A stretch of 64,000 nt of DNA from Rhodoferax ferrireducens (GCF_003347515.1 NZ_QEII01000299.1:1-64000); one strand, 5' to 3'; positions 9,174-18,095 are shown, counted from the first letter of the stretch. A program made the numbers and translations. The notes: a model not told the origin generated them from the sequence alone.

Positions 9174-9745
9174 AGCGCTGCGGGGCCCACACCGTACGGC
9201 GCCGGCACCATCGTCACGATGCGCGAGAACAGCGCCTGGAACTGGCCGGTGGGGCCAGACCAGGGGTCTTTATTGGCCGCGAAGGCCGCGTCGATACCGG
9301 CCCAGTCCTCGGGTGTCAGCTTCTGGCGCGCCAGCGGCAACAACTCCCGCTCTTCCGTGCCCACATGGGCCCAGGAGGTGTCAATGTAGGAACGGGCCGC
9401 CGTCTCAAATTCGGCAAAACCTGTAGCGCCGGCGGACTGGTAGCGGCGCAAGGCGTCACGCAGCGCGTGCGTGCCCTGCGCACCCTGGACGTGATCGGCC
9501 TCGAGTTGGTCGAGCAGGGCCGCAGCCTCGGGGATGCGCGCCCGCATCCTAACGAACAGGTAATCGTCTTCCTTCGGATGATGGAGCTTGTCCGGCACGT
9601 CCGTGATGTATTCGATCAAGGCGCCGAGCAGTTCAAAATCAGCATCGAGCCGGCCGTCGCGAATGCCGTCGAGCACGAAACGAAAAGCCTGAAGCACGGC
9701 GCCGAGGGCGCGATGCTCGGCGTGAATGATGTCGATCGCTTTCAT
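9170..9745 (-). CDS. Hemerythrin HHE-domain protein
   Basis: 191 residues, all helical in character, with the spaced histidine/acidic ligands of the HHE cation-binding family: IIHAEHR near residue 7, LHHPKEDDYLF near 55, DHVQG near 86, HVGTEERELLP near 130. Members bind a di-iron site and sense or carry O2, or protect against NO and oxidants. It lies 27 bases after livF on the same strand, so it may be the last gene of the gentisate operon. There a di-iron protein could serve oxygen or iron supply to the dioxygenase (inference). It overlaps the 3' end of the hybrid kinase by four bases. Confidence 0.85.
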   Translation of the reverse strand: MKAIDIIHAEHRALGAVLQAFRFVLDGIRDGRLDADFELLGALIEYITDVPDKLHHPKEDDYLFVRMRARIPEAAALLDQLEADHVQGAQGTHALRDALRRYQSAGATGFAEFETAARSYIDTSWAHVGTEERELLPLARQKLTPEDWAGIDAAFAANKDPWSGPTGQFQALFSRIVTMVPAPYGVGPAAL

Positions 9746-9772
9746 GTAGGTCCCAGGTTCGGTTAAGGGTTG

Positions 9773-10480
9773 TCAGTGGGCCGTCACGCCCAGCCAGCTG
9801 TCGAGCAGCGCCCGGTCATTCAGCAAGGTCTCGCTGCTGCCCTGGAAAACGCCTTTGCCGCGCTCCAGCACCAGCGCCTGGCGGGTCAGCGGCAGGATCT
9901 GGCGCGCATGCTGCTCCACCAGAATCACCGCCATGCCGCTCTCCTCGGTCAGGCGCTGGATGATGGCCAGCAACTCCTGCACGATCAGCGGCGCCAGGCC
10001 TTCCAGCGGTTCGTCCAGCAGCAGCAGTTTGGGGTTGAGCATCAGCGCCCGCCCGATGGCCAGCATCTGCTGCTCGCCACCAGAGAGTTGGTTGCCCATG
10101 TTGTTGCGCCGCTCGTTCAGGCGCGGGAACATCGCATAGACCTTGGCCAGATCCCAATGTCCCTTGCTGGACACCACGGTCAGGTTCTCCTCCACGGTCA
10201 GCGAAGGGAAAATGTCCCGCTCCTGCGGCACCCAGCCCAGTCCCAGATGCGCCCGGGCGTGGGCCGGCACTTTGGCCAGGTCCTGCCCGGCCAAGCGCAG
10301 GGTGCCGGATTTAAAGGCAGTGGCGCCCATCAGGGTGGACAGCAGCGTCGTCTTGCCCATGCCGTTGCGCCCGAGCAGGGACAGGCTGTCGCCCTCCTCC
10401 ATCGTGAGAGAAATCCCCTCCAGCACCACGGCCTCGCCGTAACCGGCCCAGACGTTTTCAAGTTTCAGTAGTTCAGCCAC
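9773..10480 (-). CDS. livF: LivF-type branched-chain/aromatic ABC importer ATPase (copy 1)
   Basis: 235-residue ATPase with Walker A LGRNGMGKTT, signature LSGGEQQMLAIGRAL and Walker B LLLLDEPLEGLAP, the classic LivF set (shorter than LivG). Start overlaps the livG stop by eight bases. With LivG it powers the LivHM permease. Although named after leucine transporters, this copy is embedded in a gentisate operon, so an aromatic acid such as 3-hydroxybenzoate is the likelier cargo (inference from context). Sequence clearly differs from the livF at 28947-29660, so the two systems are paralogues, not a recent duplication. Confidence 0.93.
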   Translation of the reverse strand: MAELLKLENVWAGYGEAVVLEGISLTMEEGDSLSLLGRNGMGKTTLLSTLMGATAFKSGTLRLAGQDLAKVPAHARAHLGLGWVPQERDIFPSLTVEENLTVVSSKGHWDLAKVYAMFPRLNERRNNMGNQLSGGEQQMLAIGRALMLNPKLLLLDEPLEGLAPLIVQELLAIIQRLTEESGMAVILVEQHARQILPLTRQALVLERGKGVFQGSSETLLNDRALLDSWLGVTAH

Positions 10481-11225
10481 AAATCGCCTCCCCCAGATAG
10501 ACTTCCTTGACCTTCGGGTCGTTGGCGATGGCTTGCGGCGTGCCTTGTGTCAGCACGGCGCCGTTGACCAGCACCGAGATTTGATCGGCAAAGCGGAACA
10601 CCAGATCCATGTCATGCTCGATCAACAAAATGGTCACCTCGCGCGGCAAGGCGGCGATGGACTCAAACAGTTCACGGCTCTCGGACGTGGGCACACCGGC
10701 CGCCGGCTCGTCCAGCAGCAGCACCTGCGGCTTGGCCGCCAGCGCCAGCGCAATTTCAATCAGGCGCTGCTTGCCATAAGCCAGGTTGCGGGTTTTTTCG
10801 TGGGCCACGTCGAGCAGGCGCAAAGAACTCAACAGGCTCGCCGCCTCATCCACCGCTTCGGCGTAGGCGCCGACCGGTTTCCAGAAGCGGGCGCCCAGAC
10901 CCAGGCGCTCGTTGACCGCCATGATCACCGACTCCAGCACCGTCAGCTCGGCAAACAGCCGGTTGATCTGAAAGGTGCGCGCCAAGCCGCGCTTGACGCG
11001 CTGGTGCTGGCCGAGATGGGTCACATCGTCGCCCTTCAGGATGACCTGCCCGCTGCTCGGCTCCAGAAAGCCGGTGAGCAGGTTAATCAGCGTGGTCTTG
11101 CCGGCACCGTTCGGCCCGATCAGGGCATGGCGCGCGCCGGCCTCGACCTTCAGACTGATGTTGTTGGTGGCGACGAAGCCGCCAAATTTTTTCACCAGGT
11201 TTTGGGTTTGCAGCGCGTAGTTCAT
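10473..11225 (-). CDS. livG: LivG-type ABC importer ATPase (copy 1)
   Basis: 250-residue ATPase with Walker A GPNGAGKTTL, the long LivG-specific segment containing RGLARTFQINRLF, a degenerate signature (LAYGKQRLIEIALAL, as usual in LivG) and Walker B VLLLDEPAAGV. Overlaps the end of livM by four bases (ATGA), so coupled translation is expected. It pairs with the LivF encoded just downstream. Confidence 0.93.
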   Translation of the reverse strand: MNYALQTQNLVKKFGGFVATNNISLKVEAGARHALIGPNGAGKTTLINLLTGFLEPSSGQVILKGDDVTHLGQHQRVKRGLARTFQINRLFAELTVLESVIMAVNERLGLGARFWKPVGAYAEAVDEAASLLSSLRLLDVAHEKTRNLAYGKQRLIEIALALAAKPQVLLLDEPAAGVPTSESRELFESIAALPREVTILLIEHDMDLVFRFADQISVLVNGAVLTQGTPQAIANDPKVKEVYLGEAICG

Positions 11226-12238
11226 GCCGCCTCCCTGTTCGTGGCCCGGCTGAGCAGCGGGCTCAGGCGCCGCAGCCCGCCCATGACGCCATCACGGGCG
11301 AACAGCACGATCAGCAGCAGCAGCGCACCGAGCCAGAACTGCCAGTACTCGGGGTTCATGTCCGACAGCACATGGTGGGCCGTCATGAACACGATGGTGC
11401 CGATGATCGCCCCGTAGAGCGAACCGGAGCCGCCCAGCACGAGGATCAGCAGCAGTTCCGCCGAGCGGTTGAAAGACAACACATCGAGCGCCACAAACTG
11501 AGTGGTCTGCGCCAGCAGTGCACCCGCCACGCCGGCGTATGCCGCGCCCAGGGTGTAGACCGCGCACAGCCTGGCATTGACCGGGGCACCAATCGCCGGC
11601 ATGCGCCCGACGTTGAGCCGGATGCCCTTGAGGCTCAGGCCAAACGGGCTGTGCACCAGTTTGCGTGCGCCCCAGAACAGGCTGAACAAGACCACCACGG
11701 CGTACCAATAAGCGGTCTTGCCTTGCAGGTCAAAGCGGAACTGACCCAGCACCGGCTGCATCTCCATGCCCTGCAAACCGTCCACCCCGCCGGTGATGTA
11801 GGTCAGCTTGTTGGCCAGCTCGTACAGCATCATGGCCACGCCCAGCGTCACCATCAGCCGGGTCAGGTCGGCCCCGCGCAACACCAGCAGGCTGGTGACA
11901 AAGCCCAGCCCGGCGCACACCAGCGCGGCCACACCCAGGCCCATGAAGGGCTCGCCCAAGCCATGGGCGGCCAGCAGACCGGCCGCGTAAGCGCCGACGC
12001 CAAAGAAAGCGGCATGGCCGAGGGACACGATGCCCGCGTAGCCCAGGATCAAATCCAGCGACAGACAAAACAGGGCGGTGATGGCGATCTGGGTCAGCAG
12101 CACCAGGTTGTCCGGAAAGACGAAGTAGGCCAGCACCGGCAGCAGCCAGAAGACCAGCTCGGCCGGGCGCCAGCGATCGGCACGTTTAAGCGGCGAGAGA
12201 TCAAGAACAGGAATGGAAATAGGAACAGGAAGACGCAT
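11222..12238 (-). CDS. livM: LivM-type ABC importer permease (copy 1)
   Basis: 338-residue membrane protein with about nine hydrophobic segments and the LivM signature region LSLDLILGYAGIVSLGHAAFFGVGAYAAG (split here: LILGYAGIVSLGHAAFF). I place the start at 12238, where AAGGA stands seven to eight bases upstream. A frame-open ATG at 12271 lies inside livH and lacks this site. It forms the channel with LivH. The stop overlaps the livG start by four bases. Confidence 0.9.
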   Translation of the reverse strand: MRLPVPISIPVLDLSPLKRADRWRPAELVFWLLPVLAYFVFPDNLVLLTQIAITALFCLSLDLILGYAGIVSLGHAAFFGVGAYAAGLLAAHGLGEPFMGLGVAALVCAGLGFVTSLLVLRGADLTRLMVTLGVAMMLYELANKLTYITGGVDGLQGMEMQPVLGQFRFDLQGKTAYWYAVVVLFSLFWGARKLVHSPFGLSLKGIRLNVGRMPAIGAPVNARLCAVYTLGAAYAGVAGALLAQTTQFVALDVLSFNRSAELLLILVLGGSGSLYGAIIGTIVFMTAHHVLSDMNPEYWQFWLGALLLLIVLFARDGVMGGLRRLSPLLSRATNREAA

Positions 12239-12248
12239 GAGGATGTCC

Positions 12249-13106
12249 TTAACGTGCCGCAGGGCGACCAAACAGACCTTGCGGCCGCAGCACCAGCATC
12301 ACCACCATGACGGCGTAGATGAGGAAGGCGCCGATCTGGGGCACGTAATATTTGCCAGCCACATCGACCACGCCCAGAATCAGCGAGGCCACCAGGGAGC
12401 CGACGATGCTGCCACTGCCACCGACCGCCACCACGATTAAAAAATAAACGATGTACTTGACTGGAAAGCTGGGATCCAGCCCCAGCATTTCCACGCCCAG
12501 CGCGCCGCCCAGCCCGGCCAATGCCGTGCCCAGCGCGAAGGTCAGCGTGAAGATACGCTCCACGTTGATGCCGACGCCACGCGCCGCGCGCGGGTTGTCC
12601 ACCGCCGCCCGCAGCTGCGCGCCAAAGCGCGTGCCACTGACCATGCGCTGCAGACCCAAGGCGATCACCAGACTGACCCCGATCAGGAACAGGCGATAAA
12701 CCCCCATGTCCAGCCCCGGCAGCTTGATCTGTCCGCGCAGAAAATCGGGCAGTGTCAGCGGCTGCTGCTGGGGTCCGAAAAAGAAATGCGCCGCCGCAAT
12801 CGACATGAAGACCAGGCTGATCGAAAACAGCACCTGGTCCAGGTGCGTCGCCGCGTACAGGCGACGGTACAAGGTGCGCTCCAGCAACACGCCGACCGCC
12901 GCTGTCAGCAGGGCCGCCAGCGGCAAGGAGGCCAGAAAGGGCACGCCGGCCCGATTCAGCAGCGTGACGCACACATAGCCCCCGACCATGGCAAAAGCAC
13001 CATGCGCGAGGTTGACGAAATTCATCAGCCCCAGGGTGACCGACAGGCCTACGCTGATCAGGAACAGCAGCATCCCCGAGGCGATGCCGTCAAATAAGAC
13101 CGTCAT
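12249..13106 (-). CDS. livH: LivH-type ABC importer permease (copy 1)
   Basis: 285-residue permease with the LivH N-terminal motif LGLMNFVNLAHGAFAMVGGY, typical of branched-chain-type importers, and about eight hydrophobic helices. It follows the binding-protein gene by nine bases and precedes livM by ten, in an uninterrupted run. Its partner subunits are all present in the same operon. Confidence 0.92.
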   Translation of the reverse strand: MTVLFDGIASGMLLFLISVGLSVTLGLMNFVNLAHGAFAMVGGYVCVTLLNRAGVPFLASLPLAALLTAAVGVLLERTLYRRLYAATHLDQVLFSISLVFMSIAAAHFFFGPQQQPLTLPDFLRGQIKLPGLDMGVYRLFLIGVSLVIALGLQRMVSGTRFGAQLRAAVDNPRAARGVGINVERIFTLTFALGTALAGLGGALGVEMLGLDPSFPVKYIVYFLIVVAVGGSGSIVGSLVASLILGVVDVAGKYYVPQIGAFLIYAVMVVMLVLRPQGLFGRPAAR

Positions 13107-13115
13107 GTTGATCCC

Positions 13116-14297
13116 TTAGGGCTTGCCCGGGTCCCTGAAGTTGGCGGTCTGCTCGAACTCGACGTTCTGCAGCTTGCCCGCCACCTTCTCGACCTTGCGG
13201 ATGTAGATGGTTTGCACAATGTCACGGGTCTGGGGGTCGATGCTGATGGGGCCGCGCGGGCTGGTCCAGCTCATGCCCTTGGCCGCGGCCATGAACTTGT
13301 CGCCACTGGCGTCGCCGCCGGTTTTCTCCAGCGTTTTGGCGATCAGCTGCATGCCGTCAAAGCCGCTGACCGACATGAAGTTGGGGCGGTCCTTCGGGTA
13401 GGCCTTGTAGTAAGCCTGCACGTAGGCCTTGTTTTCCGGCGAGTTGTGCGACTCGGCGTATTGCAGGGAGCTGACGATGCCCAGGGCGTTGTCGCCCACG
13501 CCGTCGATCACGTCTTCTTCCGTCAGGTCGCCGGTGGCGATGATGCGGATGCCGCTCTTGGCCAGATCACGTTCGATGAAGCCCTTGATGAACGAGATGG
13601 TCTGCTCGCCCGGCGGCACGAACAGGAACACGGCTTGCGGCTTGACGTCCTTGATCTTTTGCAGAAAGGGGGCGAAATCCGGGTTCTTCACCGGCGTGCG
13701 CACCTCGCCCACGATCTCGCCGCCGGCGGCGGTGAAGGTCTTCTTGAACTGCGCCTCGGCGTCATGGCCGGGGCCGAAATCGGCCACCAGCGTGTAGACC
13801 TTCTTGATGTTGTTTTTGGCCGCCCAGCTGGCGATCGGCGCCGTGGTCTGCGGCAGCGTGTGCGACACACGCAGGATGTAATTGGACTTGGTCGTGATGG
13901 CCGAGGTGGCGGCGTTCATGACGATCATCGGCGTCTTCGCCTCGGTGGCAATCGGCGCCACGGCAAAAGCCGAGGGCGTCAGGCCAAAGCCGGCGAGCAC
14001 ATCGACCTTGTCCTTGACCACCAGTTCCTGCGCCGCGCGCTTGCTGATTTCCGGTGCGACCCCGGTGTCGTCCTTGATGATGAGCTCTACCTTGCGCCCG
14101 GCAAACACGCCACCGGCCTGTTGCAGGTACAGGCGCGCACCGTGTTCGATTTGCTTGCCATAGGACGCAAACGGACCGGACATCGGCAGCACCATGCCGA
14201 TTTTCAGCGGCTCGGCGGCGGTGGCGATAGATGTTGCCAGGCTGAGGGCGCAGGCGCCCAGGGTGGACAGCCAGAGCTTGGATTGTTTGACTTGCAT
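13116..14297 (-). CDS. Liv-type periplasmic substrate-binding protein (copy 1), probably for an aromatic acid
   Basis: 393 residues: Sec signal peptide to about residue 28 (ending ATAA), then the type I periplasmic-binding fold opening LKIGMVLPMSGPFASYGKQ, characteristic of LivK/Peripla_BP_6 proteins. In Comamonadaceae such proteins often serve aromatic acids. Here the four genes upstream degrade 3-hydroxybenzoate, which makes that compound or gentisate the best candidate ligand (inference). It is separated from nagL by 50 bases, the largest gap inside the operon, leaving room for its own ribosome site. Confidence 0.9.
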   Translation of the reverse strand: MQVKQSKLWLSTLGACALSLATSIATAAEPLKIGMVLPMSGPFASYGKQIEHGARLYLQQAGGVFAGRKVELIIKDDTGVAPEISKRAAQELVVKDKVDVLAGFGLTPSAFAVAPIATEAKTPMIVMNAATSAITTKSNYILRVSHTLPQTTAPIASWAAKNNIKKVYTLVADFGPGHDAEAQFKKTFTAAGGEIVGEVRTPVKNPDFAPFLQKIKDVKPQAVFLFVPPGEQTISFIKGFIERDLAKSGIRIIATGDLTEEDVIDGVGDNALGIVSSLQYAESHNSPENKAYVQAYYKAYPKDRPNFMSVSGFDGMQLIAKTLEKTGGDASGDKFMAAAKGMSWTSPRGPISIDPQTRDIVQTIYIRKVEKVAGKLQNVEFEQTANFRDPGKP

Positions 14298-14347
14298 GAT
14301 GTGTCTCCTACTTTTATGGGGGAATGATTTTGGGGAGTCGGCCCGGC

Positions 14348-14986
14348 CTACTGCGCGTCCGGCTGCAAGGCCGGGGCGGCGCGCTTGAAGGCGTCGAGTT
14401 CGGCACAGGCCCGGTCAATGGCGACGATGTTGGGAAACGGCGTCAGATCGACCTTGAAACGCCGCGCGCTTTCCACCTGCGGCACCAGATAAGCATCGGC
14501 CAGCGTGGGGGCGTGGCCGAAGCAGAAGGCGCTGCGTTGCCGGTCAGCCGCCAGCAGGGTTTCCAGCGCCTGAAAGCCGTCCTGAATCCAGCTCGCGCAC
14601 CAGGCAAGCACGGCGGCTTCATCACAGCCCAGCGTCTTGCGCAGGTATTCCAGAATGCGCCGGTTGTTGATCGGATGAATGTCGCAGCCGACGATCGCCG
14701 CCAAGGCCCGCACCCGCGCCCGGTCTTCCGGGTTCTTGGGCAGCAGAGGCGGTGTCGGGTAACGTTCTTCCAGCCATTCGATAATGGCCGGCGACTGCGT
14801 CAAGATCACGTCGCCTTCCACCAGCGCCGGCACCAGGCCTTGCGGATTGAGGGCCTTGAACGCGGCGCCCAGATGTTCCTCGGTGCGCAGATCAACCGCG
14901 ACGTAGTCGTAGGCCAGCCCCTTCAGATTCAGGGCGATGCGCAGGCGGTGCGACGTGCCGCTGCGGAAAAAATTATGGAGTTGCAT
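14348..14986 (-). CDS. nagL: Maleylpyruvate isomerase, zeta-class GST fold
   Basis: 212-residue glutathione-dependent isomerase converting maleylpyruvate (from gentisate ring cleavage) into fumarylpyruvate in the cytoplasm. It starts MQLHNFFRSGTSHRLRIALN, which carries the zeta-class Ser-rich active-site loop (RSGTSHR), and ends with the all-alpha GST C-domain. A longer reading from 15046 runs inside the hydroxylase gene and lacks family support. It sits between the hydroxylase and the importer genes. The Polaromonas/Ralstonia name nagL is used because order and family match; identity at sequence level was not tested. Confidence 0.88.
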   Translation of the reverse strand: MQLHNFFRSGTSHRLRIALNLKGLAYDYVAVDLRTEEHLGAAFKALNPQGLVPALVEGDVILTQSPAIIEWLEERYPTPPLLPKNPEDRARVRALAAIVGCDIHPINNRRILEYLRKTLGCDEAAVLAWCASWIQDGFQALETLLAADRQRSAFCFGHAPTLADAYLVPQVESARRFKVDLTPFPNIVAIDRACAELDAFKRAAPALQPDAQ

Positions 14987-15000
14987 CAGGGTCGTTCCAC

Positions 15001-16194
15001 TCAGGCAGTCGCCAGACAATTGGTGACGTTCCAGCCGTACAACCACTCCATCGCGTCATAAAAACGCTCGGGCGTGCGGCCCCGCCACAAGGAATTGCGC
15101 ACCAGGCGCTCGACGCCCTTGGCATGGTAGATGCGGCCCATCTCGCGCCCCGACAGCACGATGCGCGCGGTGCGGGTGATGCGCGAGTTCTGGTACAGGT
15201 CGAAGGCTTTGATGAAGTCGTTGTCGCAAACGCGCAGCGCTTCTCCCAGAGTGACCGCGTCTTCCAGCGCCATGCAGGCACCTTGCGCCATGTACTGCGT
15301 GGTCGGATGCGCCGCATCGCCGAGCAGGGTGGCGCGGCCGAACGACCACTGGCCAATCGGCTCGCGGTCGGCGGTGGCCCAGCGCTTCCATTGTTTCGGC
15401 AGGTCGATCAGCTGGCGCGCCTTGGGGCAGATACCCTGGAAGTAGCTTTGTACCTCTTCCGCGCTGCCTTCGGTCACGCCCCACGCTTCCGGCTTGCGGC
15501 TGTGAAAGGTCACCACCACGTTGTACTGCTCGCCGCCGCGCAGCGGGTAGTGCACCAGGTGGCAATTGGGGCCAACCCAGATGCTGGCCGCGTTCCATTG
15601 CAGATCTTTCGGGAAATCTTTTTTGTCGATCACCGAGCGGTACACCACATGGCCGGTGACGCGCGGCGGGTCGTTCACATACTGTGAGCGCACCACCGAC
15701 TTCACGCCGTCGGCACCGATCACAGCGACGCCACGGTGGGCCGTGCCGTGCTGGTCGTAAACCGTCACGCCCGTGTCGTCTTGCTCGACGCGCTCGATCC
15801 GCGTCGAGGTCAGGAACTCGACCTTGCCGGTTTCCTGCGCGCCTTCCAGCAGCGACAAGTGCACATCGACCCGATGGATCACGGCATAGGGGTTGCCGAA
15901 ACGCTGGCGGAAGGCCTCGCCCGTGGGAATGCGGCCGACCAGGGTTTCGTCGAGCGCGTCATGCATCACCATCTCGTCGGTAAAGACCGAGCGGCTGCGC
16001 GCCTTGTCGCCGACACCCAGGGCATCGAAGGCGTGGAAGGCATTCGGGCCGAGCTGGATGCCGGCGCCGATTTCGCCAATCTCCGGCGCCTGCTCCAATA
16101 CCTTGACGGTAAAGCCCTGGCGCACCAGTGCCAGCGCGGCAGCGAGACCACCAATGCCGCCGCCGGCGACGATGACGGGAAGTTGCTGAGTCAT
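15001..16194 (-). CDS. nagX: 3-hydroxybenzoate 6-monooxygenase (FAD)
   Basis: 397-residue single-component flavin hydroxylase: Rossmann motif VAGGGIGGLAAALAL at residues 9-23, the DG-type region GADGVKSVVRS near 160, and the FAD-ribityl motif GDAAHPTTQYMAQGACMALE near 295. It adds a para-OH to 3-hydroxybenzoate using NADH and O2, giving gentisate. Family neighbours are salicylate and 6-hydroxynicotinate hydroxylases, so substrate rests on context: gentisate dioxygenase, fumarylpyruvate hydrolase and maleylpyruvate isomerase genes flank it. A salicylate 5-hydroxylase route would need a multi-component Rieske enzyme, which is absent here. Confidence 0.85.
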   Translation of the reverse strand: MTQQLPVIVAGGGIGGLAAALALVRQGFTVKVLEQAPEIGEIGAGIQLGPNAFHAFDALGVGDKARSRSVFTDEMVMHDALDETLVGRIPTGEAFRQRFGNPYAVIHRVDVHLSLLEGAQETGKVEFLTSTRIERVEQDDTGVTVYDQHGTAHRGVAVIGADGVKSVVRSQYVNDPPRVTGHVVYRSVIDKKDFPKDLQWNAASIWVGPNCHLVHYPLRGGEQYNVVVTFHSRKPEAWGVTEGSAEEVQSYFQGICPKARQLIDLPKQWKRWATADREPIGQWSFGRATLLGDAAHPTTQYMAQGACMALEDAVTLGEALRVCDNDFIKAFDLYQNSRITRTARIVLSGREMGRIYHAKGVERLVRNSLWRGRTPERFYDAMEWLYGWNVTNCLATA

Positions 16195-16221
16195 GTTTGT
16201 CTCCTCGAATTTGTGTGTTGT

Positions 16222-16932
16222 TTATTCGGCTGCGCCGATGCTGAGCGCCACATCACCCACGCCGTCGATATGGCCGGTGATCCGGTCGCCGGTCTTGACC
16301 GCGCCCACGCCTTCGGGCGTGCCGGTGTAGATCAGGTCGCCCGGCACCAGGTGGTAGAACTGCGACAGGTCGGCCAGCAGCTCGGGGATGTTCCAGATCA
16401 GCTGGCCGAGGTCCGCCGTCTGCTTGGTTTCACCATTCACCTGCAGGTAAATTGCACCGGTACTGAGCACGCCCAGATGACCGATCGGAACGATCTCGGT
16501 ACAGACCGCGGACTTCTCGAAATCCTTGCCCAGATCCCACGGACGCCCCTGATCCCGCGCCACCAGTTGCAGGTCGCGGCGCGTCATGTCGAGGCCGGCG
16601 GCGTAGCCGTAAATCATGCGCTGCGCATCGGCTTCATTCACCCGAAAACCAGATGCACCGATGGCAACCACCAGCTCCATCTCAAAGTGGTAGTTGCTGG
16701 TGCCGGCCGGATACGGCACAGTCGCGCCCGACTCAACCAGCGTGGAAGGCGATTTGGTGAAGTAAAACGGCCGGGCCGTGCTTTTGTCCACCGGGCGACC
16801 CATCTCGATGGCATGGGCGTGGTAATTGCGGCCGACACAGAAGATGCGGTTGACGGCAAAGCGCAGATCGCTGCCCTGCACCGGCAGGGAGTTAACGGCG
16901 GGCGGATTCCAGAGGTAGTTGGCTTGGGTCAT
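16222..16932 (-). CDS. nagK: Fumarylpyruvate hydrolase (FAH family)
   Basis: 236 residues of the fumarylacetoacetate hydrolase fold, with the entry motif VGRNYHAHAIEMG and the metal-ligand acidic cluster in NYHFEMELVVAIG. It splits fumarylpyruvate into fumarate and pyruvate, the last step of the gentisate route. It lies 17 bases after gentisate dioxygenase and 27 before the hydroxylase. A second FAH-family protein at 60232-61086 is longer and belongs to the sugar cluster, so each has a context-matched role. Confidence 0.9.
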   Translation of the reverse strand: MTQANYLWNPPAVNSLPVQGSDLRFAVNRIFCVGRNYHAHAIEMGRPVDKSTARPFYFTKSPSTLVESGATVPYPAGTSNYHFEMELVVAIGASGFRVNEADAQRMIYGYAAGLDMTRRDLQLVARDQGRPWDLGKDFEKSAVCTEIVPIGHLGVLSTGAIYLQVNGETKQTADLGQLIWNIPELLADLSQFYHLVPGDLIYTGTPEGVGAVKTGDRITGHIDGVGDVALSIGAAE

Positions 16933-16949
16933 GGGTACTCTTAAGGGGC

Positions 16950-17987
16950 TTAGTTGCGGACTTCGTAGACGCCGAGCTTTTTCTGCAGCGGCGCGTCGTC
17001 CGCGATGAAGATGAAGGCGGCTTGGTCTTTGGAGCGGTTGCTCAGGGTCACGGGCGTGTAACCCGGGATGCAGCAGGTGTCGGCTTCCGCCAGGCTGAAG
17101 GCATGGCCTTCGAGGCTGACCCCGGCGCCGCCTTCGATCTGGTGAAACACCATGGCGCAGGAGCGGGCTGGCAGTTGCAGCCGTTCACCGGGGCGCAACA
17201 TCAAGGCCGAGAAGCCCAGAATCTTCTGGCAATCCGCGCCCGTTTCCGGGTTCACATAGGCCACCTGCACGGCATCAAGGTCCGGCTGGCTTTGCGCCAG
17301 TGCGACCAGAGTGGCGCGCACATCGACCCAGGGGTAGCGCAGCATCGGGAAGGCCTCGCCGGCGCGGTTGAAGACCGGCGCCGGCACCACGCCGCCGCGC
17401 TGGTAGGCGCGGTCATTGGCTTCGGCGGTGACGGTCTGCGCCTTGCCTTCGGTCACATACGAGGCTTCCATGAAATAGACCAGCGGCAGGTCCAGCACAT
17501 CGAGCCAGACCACCGGCTTGTCGCCGTCGTGGCCATGCTCGTGCCAGAGACCGGTGGGGGTCAGGATCAGGTCGCCGCGGCTCATCGGGCACTTCTCGCC
17601 CTCGACCGTGGTGTAGGCGCCCTCGCCTTCCACGATCATGCGCACGGCGTTGGGCGTGTGCCGATGCGCCGGCGCCCACTCGCCCGGCAGCAGCAATTGC
17701 ATGCCCAGGTAAATGGTCGCGCTGGCCTGCATCTTGTCCAGCCCATGGCCCGGGTTGGCCAGCACCAGCACGCGGCGCTCGGCTTTTTCAATCGGGGTCA
17801 GTTCGCCGGCCTGAAGCAGCAGCGGGCGCAAGCCCTCGTAGGACCAGCAAATCGGCTGGGTGCGCGGGGTCGGTTTTCCGGGCGGCAGCACGGCGCGCAA
17901 GCTGGGCCATAGCGGCACCAAATTCTGCCCGGTCAGCGCGGTGCGATAGGCCTCAGGGAGGTCTTCCAAACGACCAAGTTCTTGCAT
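16950..17987 (-). CDS. nagI: Gentisate 1,2-dioxygenase (bicupin)
   Basis: 345-residue Fe(II) dioxygenase cleaving gentisate to maleylpyruvate. The N-terminal cupin has the ligand motif HRHTPNAVRM near residues 100-110 and a second histidine in GLWHEHGHDG; the C-terminal cupin is degenerate, as in the family. Start is MQELGRLEDLP at 17987, preceded by GGAGAG at ideal spacing; reading from 18035 would add 16 residues with no such site. First gene of the operon; promoter and a LysR-type box lie directly upstream (18018-18084). Confidence 0.93.
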   Translation of the reverse strand: MQELGRLEDLPEAYRTALTGQNLVPLWPSLRAVLPPGKPTPRTQPICWSYEGLRPLLLQAGELTPIEKAERRVLVLANPGHGLDKMQASATIYLGMQLLLPGEWAPAHRHTPNAVRMIVEGEGAYTTVEGEKCPMSRGDLILTPTGLWHEHGHDGDKPVVWLDVLDLPLVYFMEASYVTEGKAQTVTAEANDRAYQRGGVVPAPVFNRAGEAFPMLRYPWVDVRATLVALAQSQPDLDAVQVAYVNPETGADCQKILGFSALMLRPGERLQLPARSCAMVFHQIEGGAGVSLEGHAFSLAEADTCCIPGYTPVTLSNRSKDQAAFIFIADDAPLQKKLGVYEVRN

Positions 17988-18017
17988 ATTCTCTCCTTCA
18001 TTTGTTTGATAGAGCGA

Positions 18018-18046
18018 ATCGTAAAAGCAGACCAAAATGCTGTAAA
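18018..18046 (-). promoter_or_regulatory. Sigma-70-like promoter of the gentisate operon
   Basis: On the minus strand, -35 TTTACA (18046-18041) and -10 TACGAT (18023-18018) are separated by exactly 17 bases. The implied start near 18011 leaves a short leader of about 24 bases before the nagI ATG, including its GGAGAG site. Read by eye; not computed. Confidence 0.5.
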
Positions 18047-18067
18047 TGCAATGGCGCTAATATGGCG

Positions 18068-18084
18068 TATTCGAAATTCGCATA
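18068..18084. promoter_or_regulatory. LysR-type recognition box (TAT-N11-ATA)
   Basis: Perfect TAT-N11-ATA dyad, the T-N11-A core bound by LysR-type regulators. Its centre is 65 bases upstream of the start implied by the promoter at 18018-18046, the classic -65 recognition-site position. It also sits 11 bases before the lysR ATG at 18096, consistent with negative autoregulation. Confidence 0.55.
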
Positions 18085-18095
18085 GTGCTGCCACC

